Positions 36,348 to 43,335 of a stretch of 64,000 nt of DNA are shown one piece after another. The stretch comes from Pseudomonas berkeleyensis (GTDB lineage: Bacteria; Pseudomonadota; Gammaproteobacteria; Pseudomonadales; Pseudomonadaceae): positions 434,001 through 498,000 of the forward strand of contig NZ_CP059139.1 in assembly GCF_014109765.1 (NCBI RefSeq). The letters run 5' to 3'. Under the pieces are notes generated by a model. That model was not told where the DNA came from, did no database searches, and saw only the letters and a list, made by a program, of their open reading frames with translations. Numbering within the stretch: position 1 is the stretch's first letter; each line of letters opens with the position of its first letter. Made by a program: the position numbers and the translations under genes.

Positions 36348-38134
36348 GCTATCAGGCGCCATTGCGCGATATGCGCTTCGTCCTGCACGAACTGTTCGAC
36401 GCTGCCGGTCACTGCGAGCGTCTGGGCAACGGCCTGGATCGCGAGCTGATCGACGGCGTGCTGGAGGAGGCTGCGGCCTTTGCCGCAGGCGAGGTCGCGC
36501 CGCTCAATCGCAACAGCGATGAGGAGGGCTGCCACCTGGAAAACGGCCAGGTCAGCACGCCCAAGGGCTTTGCCGAGGCCTACCGGCAGTACGTGGACAA
36601 CGGCTGGGCGAGCATGACCGGCCCGGTGGAGTACGGCGGCCAGGGCTTCCCACAACTGGTGGCCTTCGCCTTTCACGAGATGCTGATGGGCGCGTCGTTG
36701 TCGTTCCGCGTCTACTCCGGGCTGACCGAGGGCGCGGTGCTGGCGCTGCACAGGCACGGCAGCGAAGCGTTGAAGCAGCAGTATCTGGGCAAGCTGGTCA
36801 GCGGTCAGTGGACGGGCACCATGTGCCTGACCGAGCCGCAGGCCGGCACCGACCTGGCGCTGCTGCGTACCCGCGCCGAGCCGCAGGCCGATGGCAGCTA
36901 CCGTGTCAGCGGCAGCAAGATCTTCATCAGTGGCGGCGAACAGGATCTGTCGGAGAACATCATCCACCTGGTGCTGGCGCGTCTGCCGGATGCACCGGCG
37001 GGCGTGAAGGGCATCAGCCTGCTGCTGGTGCCTAAGTTCATCGCCGCCGCCGATGGCTCGCCGGGTGAACGCAATACGCTGTCGTGCGGTGCCATCGAGC
37101 ACAAGATGGGCATCAAGGGCGCCTCCACCTGCGTGATGAACTTCGACGGCGCCACCGGTTGGCTGGTGGGCGAGGCCAATCAGGGCCTGGCCTGCATGTT
37201 CACCATGATGAACGACGCGCGCTTTCAGGTCGGCCTGCAGGGCCTGGGGATCGGCGAGGCGGCGTTCCAGGGCGCGCTGCGTTATGCCCGCGAGCGTTTG
37301 CAATCGCGGGGGCTGACAGGGGCGCAAGCGCCGGAAAAAGCGGCCGATCCGATCATCGTTCACCCTGACGTGCGACGCATGCTGCTGACCCAGAAGACGT
37401 TGGTCGAGGGCTGCCGCATGCTGGCCGCCTACACCGCACGTCAGCTCGACCTCGAGCATGGCGCCGACTCGACCGAGGCACGCAAGGCCGCTGGCAAGCG
37501 CGCGGCGCTGCTGATCCCCATCGTCAAGGCGTTCTTCACCGACATGGGCCAGGAAGTGGCCAGCCATGGCGTGCAGGTTTACGGCGGGCACGGCTTCATT
37601 CGCGAGTGGGGCATGGAGCAGCTGATGCGCGACAGCCGCATTACCCAACTCTACGAAGGCACCAACGGCATCCAGGCGCTGGATTACATCCGTCGCAAGC
37701 TGCTGGGCGACGGCGGTGCCGAACTGTCTGCGTTGCAGGCCGAGTTCAGCGACTTGTGCGACACCCAGACCGGTTGCCCGGCCCTGGCGGAGATGGCGAG
37801 TGCTGTGCAGGCCCGCCTGGGTGAATGGCGCGACCTGGCTGCTTCTGTGCTCGCGGCCTGTCAGCGCGATCCGCAGGAGATTGGCGCCACGTCGGTGGAT
37901 TTCCTCCAGTATTCGGCTTATCTGCTGCTGGCCGGTTTCTGGTTGCAGGCGGCGGCGCGAGCGCAGGATGCCCTTGAGGCTGGTAGCGGCGAGGTGGATT
38001 TCTACCAGGCCAAGCTGCACAGCGCGCAGTTCTACCTGCGCCGCGTGCTGCCGCGTGCCAGTGCCCATCGCGAGTCTCTGTTGGGCGGTGCTCAGTGCCT
38101 GATGGCCATGGCCGAGGAGAGCTTCGCGCTGTAA
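36344..38134 (+). CDS. Acyl-CoA dehydrogenase, long FadE5-like type
   Basis: The 596-residue flavoprotein has the acyl-CoA dehydrogenase core: MCLTEPQAGTDLALLRTRAE, KIFISGGEQD, GIKGASTCVMNFDGATGWLV and the catalytic-Glu block LYEGTNGIQALDYIRRKLLG. A C-terminal extension of about 120 residues is typical of the 590-600-residue subclass. It introduces the trans-2 double bond in acyl-CoA with electron transfer to ETF. I start it at ATG 36344, overlapping the stop of the hydroxyacyl-CoA dehydrogenase. The pair forms a two-step beta-oxidation operon, probably under the upstream LysR protein. Chain-length preference is unknown. Confidence 0.93.
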   Translation: MSYQAPLRDMRFVLHELFDAAGHCERLGNGLDRELIDGVLEEAAAFAAGEVAPLNRNSDEEGCHLENGQVSTPKGFAEAYRQYVDNGWASMTGPVEYGGQGFPQLVAFAFHEMLMGASLSFRVYSGLTEGAVLALHRHGSEALKQQYLGKLVSGQWTGTMCLTEPQAGTDLALLRTRAEPQADGSYRVSGSKIFISGGEQDLSENIIHLVLARLPDAPAGVKGISLLLVPKFIAAADGSPGERNTLSCGAIEHKMGIKGASTCVMNFDGATGWLVGEANQGLACMFTMMNDARFQVGLQGLGIGEAAFQGALRYARERLQSRGLTGAQAPEKAADPIIVHPDVRRMLLTQKTLVEGCRMLAAYTARQLDLEHGADSTEARKAAGKRAALLIPIVKAFFTDMGQEVASHGVQVYGGHGFIREWGMEQLMRDSRITQLYEGTNGIQALDYIRRKLLGDGGAELSALQAEFSDLCDTQTGCPALAEMASAVQARLGEWRDLAASVLAACQRDPQEIGATSVDFLQYSAYLLLAGFWLQAAARAQDALEAGSGEVDFYQAKLHSAQFYLRRVLPRASAHRESLLGGAQCLMAMAEESFAL

Positions 38135-38188
38135 GGCGAAGGTGAATCGCAGGGCGGGCAACCTCGCCCTGCAAACCCAGAGGCACAG

Positions 38189-39181
38189 ATGAAAACAACA
38201 AGAATCGTGCTGAGTGTCGTGTCGCTGATCGGTGTACTTATCGCCGGCCTGTACGGCTATTACCTCTACACGCCCGCACCGGCGCAGCCGGCTCTGAGCG
38301 CCACCCTGCAGCACGGGCGGATCACCGTCGGCGAGCGCCAGCGCGACTACGCCTACTACATCCCCGCCCAGCGGCCGGCCAAGGCGCCGCTGCTGTTCGT
38401 TCTGCATGGTTCGCTGCAGACCATCGATGACATTCGCCGTTACAGCGCCTACGAGTTCGAGCGTTTGGCCGACGAGCACGGTTTCATCGTCGTCTACCCA
38501 CAGGGCTTCGAGCGCAACTGGAACGACTGCCGGCGCGCCGCGGACTATCCGGCGCGGGCGCAGAACATCGACGACAAGGGACTGATCGCCGCGCTGATCC
38601 AGCGCTTCGCCAGCGACCATGACGGCGATGGCCGCCGCGTCTTCCTGACCGGTTATTCCAACGGCGGCCAACTCGGCCTGCGCATCGCTCTCGAACAGCC
38701 GCAACTGCTGGCCGGTGTGGCCGCCTTCGCCGCGAACCTGCCGACCGATGACAACCTGGACTGCAGCCCCAGCGGCCAGCCCGTGCCGGTGCTGCTGATG
38801 AACGGCACCCGCGATCCGATCAACCCCTACCACGGCGGTGTGGTCACCCTGTTCGGCGTGGGCAATCGGGGCACCGTGCGTTCGGCCGTTGAGTCGGCGA
38901 ATTATTTCGCCGAACTCGCCGGCTACCCTCGCGACGCCGGCCTCAGCAGCACAATCTGGCAGAACCCGGACGATGCGGCGCAACGTGCCCAACTCGTGCA
39001 ATGGCAGGGGACAGGTCGCCCCGAGGTGGCGCTGTACAGCCTGATCGGCGGCGGTCACCTGCTACCTCAGGCCGGCTTCCGCGCCCCACGCCTGCTCGGC
39101 CCGACTCTGTCCAGTTTCGACGGCCCCCGGGTCATCTGGGACTTCTTCGCCCGCCAGCGTCCGACGCCGGCCCCGCTCTGA
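38189..39181 (+). CDS. Exported or membrane-anchored PHB-depolymerase/feruloyl-esterase-like hydrolase
   Basis: The 330-residue protein has an N-terminal hydrophobic segment (MKTTRIVLSVVSLIGVLIAG), likely a signal anchor, then an alpha/beta-hydrolase of the LpqC/PHB-depolymerase type. Visible are LLFVLHGSLQTIDDI (oxyanion region), FLTGYSNGGQLG with nucleophile Ser157, LLMNGTRDPINPYHGG (catalytic Asp) and SLIGGGHLLPQ (catalytic His). Family members cleave short polyhydroxyalkanoates or feruloyl and acetyl esters. It follows the beta-oxidation pair by 54 bp and precedes an alcohol dehydrogenase by 19 bp, hinting at ester breakdown feeding oxidation (inference). Confidence 0.85.
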   Translation: MKTTRIVLSVVSLIGVLIAGLYGYYLYTPAPAQPALSATLQHGRITVGERQRDYAYYIPAQRPAKAPLLFVLHGSLQTIDDIRRYSAYEFERLADEHGFIVVYPQGFERNWNDCRRAADYPARAQNIDDKGLIAALIQRFASDHDGDGRRVFLTGYSNGGQLGLRIALEQPQLLAGVAAFAANLPTDDNLDCSPSGQPVPVLLMNGTRDPINPYHGGVVTLFGVGNRGTVRSAVESANYFAELAGYPRDAGLSSTIWQNPDDAAQRAQLVQWQGTGRPEVALYSLIGGGHLLPQAGFRAPRLLGPTLSSFDGPRVIWDFFARQRPTPAPL

Positions 39182-39200
39182 TCCATTGGGAGGAATCACC

Positions 39201-40364
39201 ATGCATCCCTTCAGCTTCGCCACCACTGCGCAGCTCCTCTGCGAATCCGGCGCCAGCCTGCGCCTGGCCGAACTCTGCCGTGAGCGCGGTGCTCGCCGCG
39301 TGCTGATCGTCACCGACCCCGGCATCACCCGACTCGGCCTCCTGGAACCGTTGCTGCCGGGCTTCATCCGTGCCGGCATGGCGGTGCAGGTGTTCGACCA
39401 AGTGCTGGCCGATCCGCCCGAAGCGGTGGTGCTGGCCGCTGTGGCCCGGGCCTGTGAGTTGCAGGCGGAACTGGTGGTCGGCTTTGGCGGCGGCAGTTCG
39501 ATGGATGTGGCCAAGCTGGTGGCATTGCTGGCGCATCCCGAGTGCAGCCAGGCGCTGGGCGACATCTACGGTGTGGGCAATGCGCGTGGCCGGCGTCTGC
39601 CGCTTATCCAGGTGCCGACCACTGCCGGTACTGGCTCCGAGGTCACGCCAATCGCTATCGTCACCACTGGCGAGACCACCAAGATGGGCGTGGTCTCGCC
39701 GCTGCTGTTGCCGGATCTGGCCCTGCTCGATGCCGACCTGACCCTCGGTCTGCCTGCGGCAGTCACGGCTGCCACCGGCATCGACGCCATGGTGCACGCC
39801 ATCGAGGCATACACCAGCGCCTTGAAGAAGAACCCCATCTCCGATCTGCTGGCGCGTGAGGCGCTGCGTCTGTTGGCGACCAACCTCGATGAGGTAGTGC
39901 GCAACGGCAGCAATCGCCAGGCGCGCCAGGCCATGCTGCTCGGCGCCTGCCTGGCCGGTCAGGCGTTCGCCAATGCTCCGGTGGCGGCGGTGCATGCGTT
40001 GGCTTACCCCTTGGGCGGCCACTTCCATATCCCTCATGGGTTGTCCAACGCCCTGGTGTTGCCGCAGGTGCTGGCGTTCAACGCGCCGGCGGCTGCGCCG
40101 CTGTATGCCGAGCTGGCGCCGCTGGTAGTGGGGGATCGTTTACGGGCAGGCAGTGCGGCGTTGCAGACCGAGCAACTGATCGAGGCGCTGGCCGGCTTCA
40201 GTCAGCGCAGCGGCCTGCCGACGCGGCTGCGCGATGCGGGTGTGAGTGAGGCGATGTTGCCCACGCTGGCGGCGGACGCCATGCTGCAGCAGCGTCTGCT
40301 GGTGAACAATCCGCGTGAAATGAACGAGCAGCAGGCGCTGGCCATCTACCAGGCGGCTTACTGA
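39201..40364 (+). CDS. Iron-containing alcohol dehydrogenase
   Basis: The 387-residue protein is a type III (iron) alcohol dehydrogenase. It has VVGFGGGSSMDVAKLVALLA for nucleotide binding, VPTTAGTGSEVTPIAIVT, and metal ligands in TGIDAMVHAIEAYTS and AVHALAYPLGGHFHIPHGLS. Members interconvert primary alcohols and aldehydes or act on hydroxy acids. A GGGAGGAA ribosome-binding site precedes the ATG at 39201. It is the last gene of the 35.1-40.4 kb oxidative cluster, followed by a very strong inverted repeat that could end transcription. Confidence 0.92.
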   Translation: MHPFSFATTAQLLCESGASLRLAELCRERGARRVLIVTDPGITRLGLLEPLLPGFIRAGMAVQVFDQVLADPPEAVVLAAVARACELQAELVVGFGGGSSMDVAKLVALLAHPECSQALGDIYGVGNARGRRLPLIQVPTTAGTGSEVTPIAIVTTGETTKMGVVSPLLLPDLALLDADLTLGLPAAVTAATGIDAMVHAIEAYTSALKKNPISDLLAREALRLLATNLDEVVRNGSNRQARQAMLLGACLAGQAFANAPVAAVHALAYPLGGHFHIPHGLSNALVLPQVLAFNAPAAAPLYAELAPLVVGDRLRAGSAALQTEQLIEALAGFSQRSGLPTRLRDAGVSEAMLPTLAADAMLQQRLLVNNPREMNEQQALAIYQAAY

Positions 40365-40370
40365 TTTAGG

Positions 40371-40429
40371 TCGCGGCTAAAGCCCCTCCCACAGATCCGC
40401 AAGCTTTGTGGGAGGGGCTTTAGCCGCGA
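40371..40429. repeat. Perfect 23-bp inverted repeat, GCGGCTAAAGCC family
   Basis: Arms at 40371-40393 (beginning TCGCGGCTAAAGCCCC) and 40407-40429 are fully complementary with a 13-base loop. The sequence resembles Pseudomonas REP elements and shares TCGCGGCTAAAGCCCC with the half-arm at 5586. Six bases after the alcohol dehydrogenase stop, it could also block or terminate transcription. Confidence 0.85.
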
Positions 40430-40449
40430 TTCCAACCCAAGGATCATCG

Positions 40450-40884
40450 ATGAACCAACCCCAACACCTGCGTGGCGACTACCGCCACTTCCAGCCGATC
40501 ACCACGCGCTGGCACGACAACGACATCTATGGCCACGTGAATAACGTGACCTACTACAGCTACTTCGACAGTGCGGTGAATGCCTACCTGATCGCCGAAG
40601 GCGGCCTGGATATCCATGGCGGTGCGGTGGTGGGTTTCGTGGTCAGCTCCAGCTGCGACTACTTCGCCTCCATCGCTTTCCCCGATGCCATCGAGGTCGG
40701 GCTGCGGGTTGGCAAGCTGGGTAACAGTTCGGTGCAGTACGAGCTGGCGATTTTCAAGGCAGGCGAGGAGCAGGCCTGCGCCGCCGGGCGTTTCGTCCAT
40801 GTGTTCGTCGACCGGGCGAGCAATCGTCCCGTCGCGATACCCGAGACCTTGCGTGCAGCGATGGCGGCATTGCTGATGGATTGA
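40450..40884 (+). CDS. YbgC/FcbC-type acyl-CoA thioesterase (hotdog fold)
   Basis: The 144-residue protein has the 4-hydroxybenzoyl-CoA thioesterase-type pattern [20 protein letters not shown], in which the Asp after the Trp-His pair is catalytic, followed by [20 protein letters not shown]. Members hydrolyse acyl-CoA or aryl-CoA. I use ATG 40450, seven codons before YRHFQPI. It lies 85 bp after the alcohol dehydrogenase, beyond a repeat, and has a second repeat after it. Substrate is unknown. Confidence 0.87.
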   Translation: MNQPQHLRGDYRHFQPITTRWHDNDIYGHVNNVTYYSYFDSAVNAYLIAEGGLDIHGGAVVGFVVSSSCDYFASIAFPDAIEVGLRVGKLGNSSVQYELAIFKAGEEQACAAGRFVHVFVDRASNRPVAIPETLRAAMAALLMD

Positions 40885-40888
40885 AAGT

Positions 40889-40941
40889 GGTGCGCACGGC
40901 CTATCCAATGGCTCACCGGCGTAGGATGCGCCGTGCTCACC
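40889..40941. repeat. GTGCGC-family arms after the thioesterase gene, partly decayed
   Basis: GGTGCGCACGGCCTATCC (40889-40906) and GTAGGATGCGCC GTGCTCACC (40921-40941) are diverged copies of the two arms, here in tail-to-head order. Confidence 0.7.
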
Positions 40942-40992
40942 TTTGGGGCCGGAGTGCTAGGCTGAGGGGCAATCATTCGCCAGGAAGTGCCC

Positions 40993-42057
40993 ATGTCCGA
41001 TCTCGAGCGCGAACAGGCGCAGCAGCGCGCCGCGCGCATCGCCGCCTTCCGCGAGGAACTGGCCGAATTGCGCCAGGAGCAGGTGTTGCAACTGAACGAG
41101 GCGCAGGAGCAGGCCGTCGCCAACCATCATCGCCAATTGCTGGCGCACTTTCGCCAGACGCTGGATATCGACGCCGATGACCGCGCTCGCCAGTTGTCGT
41201 TGGGCATGCGCTTGGCCTCGCTGTTCGGCGCGCTGGCCCTGGCGGCCGGGCTGTTCTTTCTGTTCTACCAGTTCTGGGGATTGTTCGACGCCTTCGCGCA
41301 GGTCGCCATCCTGGTCGGCAGTGCCTTGGGCAGCCTGCTGCTGTGCTTCTGGCTGCAGGCGCGTGATGCTTCTGGCTACTACGCCAAGCTGGCCGCCGTG
41401 CTGGCGTTCGTCTGCTTCGTACTGAACCTGTCGATGCTCGGGCAGATCTTCAATATCACCCCTTCGGACAAGGCCCTGCTGCCCTGGGGAGCGTTGGCCC
41501 TGCTGCTGGCCTACCAATGCCGCCAGCGATTGCTGTTGCTGGTGGCGCTGCTTTGCTTCGGTCTGTTCATAGCGGCACGCATGGGCGATTGGGCGGGTTG
41601 GCACTGGTGGTCGCTGGGTGAACGGCCGGAGCTGTTCATGCCGCTGGTGGTGCTTCTGCTCGTGCCGCAGTGGTTCGAGCAGCAGCGTTATCCGGGGTTC
41701 GCTGCCTGCTACCGGGTCATGGGGTTGCTCTACCTGCTTGGCCCGATCCTGGCGCTGTCCTACTGGGGGCGTGGCAGCTACCTCGACTGGTCGACGGGCT
41801 GGATCGAGGCGTTCTACCAGACGCTCGGTTCCCTTCTGGCTGGGTTCACGGTATGGCTGGGCATTCGTCGTGGCTGGGGCGAAGTGATCAATACCGGCCT
41901 GGTCTTTGCTCTGATCATGCTCTTCGCCAAGCTGTTCGACTGGTGGTGGCAACTGCTGCCGCGCTACCTGTTCTTCCTCCTGCTCGGTTTGATCGCCGTG
42001 CTGTTGCTGGTGGTGTTGCAACGCTGGCGGCGCAGCGCGCCTGGAGGTGCGCAATGA
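40993..42057 (+). CDS. DUF2157-type multi-pass membrane protein
   Basis: The 354-residue protein has an Arg/Glu/Gln-rich cytoplasmic N-terminus of about 70 residues (EREQAQQRAARIAAFREELA) followed by nine or ten membrane segments. This layout fits DUF2157 proteins, whose function is unknown. AGGAA precedes the ATG at 40993 with 6-base spacing. Its stop overlaps the next ATG (ATGA), so it is coupled to the DUF4824-like gene, and the two probably form a membrane complex. Family label is from layout and neighbour, not a search. Confidence 0.75.
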   Translation: MSDLEREQAQQRAARIAAFREELAELRQEQVLQLNEAQEQAVANHHRQLLAHFRQTLDIDADDRARQLSLGMRLASLFGALALAAGLFFLFYQFWGLFDAFAQVAILVGSALGSLLLCFWLQARDASGYYAKLAAVLAFVCFVLNLSMLGQIFNITPSDKALLPWGALALLLAYQCRQRLLLLVALLCFGLFIAARMGDWAGWHWWSLGERPELFMPLVVLLLVPQWFEQQRYPGFAACYRVMGLLYLLGPILALSYWGRGSYLDWSTGWIEAFYQTLGSLLAGFTVWLGIRRGWGEVINTGLVFALIMLFAKLFDWWWQLLPRYLFFLLLGLIAVLLLVVLQRWRRSAPGGAQ

Positions 42058-42821
42058 AGCGGGCAGTGTGGCTTGGTCTCGGCGTGGTGCTGCTGAGCAA
42101 TGCCGTCGCCCTCGGCGGCGTCTGGTACAACCGCAGCGGCGAGCCCGAGGCGCAACTGCTGCTCAGCGAGCGCGAGCTGCAGCGCGTCTACGGTGGTTGG
42201 TTGCGTGATGAGGACGATGGCGTACTGCGCCTGCAACTGAGCTGGCAACGCCTAGGTGATGACTGGCAACTGCCCTGGCTGGACGAGGCCAAGCTGCACG
42301 AGCTGGGTTTCTCTGCCACCGATGAACAAGCCCTGAATAGACAGCCAGCGCGTGAAGTCTGGTTGGTTCTGGAGCTGGATGGAGCGCTGTATCGCCGTCA
42401 GGTCGAAGAGGCGCGGCAGGCTCTGAGCGTGGCCGAAGCTGAATTACGCGCCAAGCCTGAGAGCGAGGTGTTGCAGCAGGAGCGTGACGATCGTCAGCGA
42501 CGCCTGCAATTCGTCGAGCAGCAGGCCAGCCGTCTGATGCTGGTGGATGCGGGTGTGGATGAGCAGGTACTGCGCCAGCGTTGGCCGGATCGGCAGCGTC
42601 AGGTCTTACTGGCCGGGCGTATCGAGCCCTATCGCCACGGTGAGGAGGCCGGCTATGGCGCCACCATTCGTCTGGAGAACGACCGCCTGAGCGTGCCCTA
42701 CGCCTATCGCGAGCTGGCGCGCGGCTGGGAGCGCAGCTACGAACAGACGGGGTTCAAGGCGCAGGTCGAAGTTGCCTTCGGTCGTCGCCATGAACCCTGG
42801 GTGCTCAGCATCCGTCAGTGA
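42054..42821 (+). CDS. DUF4824-like exported protein paired with the DUF2157 protein
   Basis: The 255-residue protein starts with a membrane segment (MKRAVWLGLGVVLLSNAVAL) and continues as a charged periplasmic-type domain with a predicted helical stretch rich in Glu, Gln and Arg (about residues 120-165) and a Tyr-rich block GYGATIRLENDRLSVPYAYR. Its position immediately behind a DUF2157 gene is, from memory, the usual setting of DUF4824 proteins. Function is unknown. The last seven bases overlap the convergent glycine-zipper gene. Confidence 0.7.
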   Translation: MKRAVWLGLGVVLLSNAVALGGVWYNRSGEPEAQLLLSERELQRVYGGWLRDEDDGVLRLQLSWQRLGDDWQLPWLDEAKLHELGFSATDEQALNRQPAREVWLVLELDGALYRRQVEEARQALSVAEAELRAKPESEVLQQERDDRQRRLQFVEQQASRLMLVDAGVDEQVLRQRWPDRQRQVLLAGRIEPYRHGEEAGYGATIRLENDRLSVPYAYRELARGWERSYEQTGFKAQVEVAFGRRHEPWVLSIRQ

Positions 42822-43252
42822 CGGCGCCAGTGCTTGCCGTGCTTCTTGTGTTTCTTGCCATGGTGGTGCTTGCCGCGACGATCATCGTCGTAGCTGGCGT
42901 TGCCCATGTAGTTGCCTAGCGCGCCACCGGCGCCACCGCCAACTGCCGCACCGACCACGCCGCCGGTGTTACCACCGACCTGCTGACCGACCACGTTACC
43001 GCCAGCCGCGCCCAGAGCGCCGCCAATGGCGGCTTCGGTACGACTGCGGCGGTCGGCGCCAACCATGCTGCCGGCTGCGCCACCGAGACCCGCGCCAACT
43101 GCTGCGCCGGTGTTGCCTCCGACCTGCTGGCCAACCATCGCCCCCACGGCACCACCCAGTGCGCCGCCTAGGCCGGCCTCGGTATTGCCGGCAAAGGCAA
43201 AACCGCCGCTGGTCAGGCCAAGGGAAAGAAAGAAGAGTTGCAGAGACTTCAT
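42815..43252 (-). CDS. Exported glycine-zipper protein with a His/Lys-rich tail
   Basis: The 145-residue protein has a signal peptide (MKSLQLFFLSLGLTSGGFAF, cleavage near AFA-GN). Two tandem glycine-zipper repeats of about 45 residues follow, each containing VGQQVGGNTG (GLGGALGGAVGAMVGQQVGG; AIGGALGAAGGNVVGQQVGG). The C-terminal tail is dense in His, Lys and Arg (GKHHHGKKHKKHGKHWRRH), a possible metal- or polyanion-binding end. Glycine-zipper proteins usually sit in or on the outer membrane. It is 84 bp downstream of the YdeP gene on the same strand, possibly co-transcribed. No specific function can be given. Confidence 0.8.
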   Translation of the reverse strand: MKSLQLFFLSLGLTSGGFAFAGNTEAGLGGALGGAVGAMVGQQVGGNTGAAVGAGLGGAAGSMVGADRRSRTEAAIGGALGAAGGNVVGQQVGGNTGGVVGAAVGGGAGGALGNYMGNASYDDDRRGKHHHGKKHKKHGKHWRRH

Positions 43253-43335
43253 GGACACCTCGATTACAGAAACCGCCAGATGGCGAGCGTTACGCCATTG
43301 ACCGGCGATTCCTGTACGAGGTTCCTGGCCGCCGG

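Noticed and set aside
36230..39058. A 942-codon open frame on the minus strand opposite acyl-CoA dehydrogenase and the esterase
   Set aside because: It spans two well-supported plus-strand genes and their spacer and has low-complexity His/Gln/Arg-rich composition typical of antisense GC-rich DNA.
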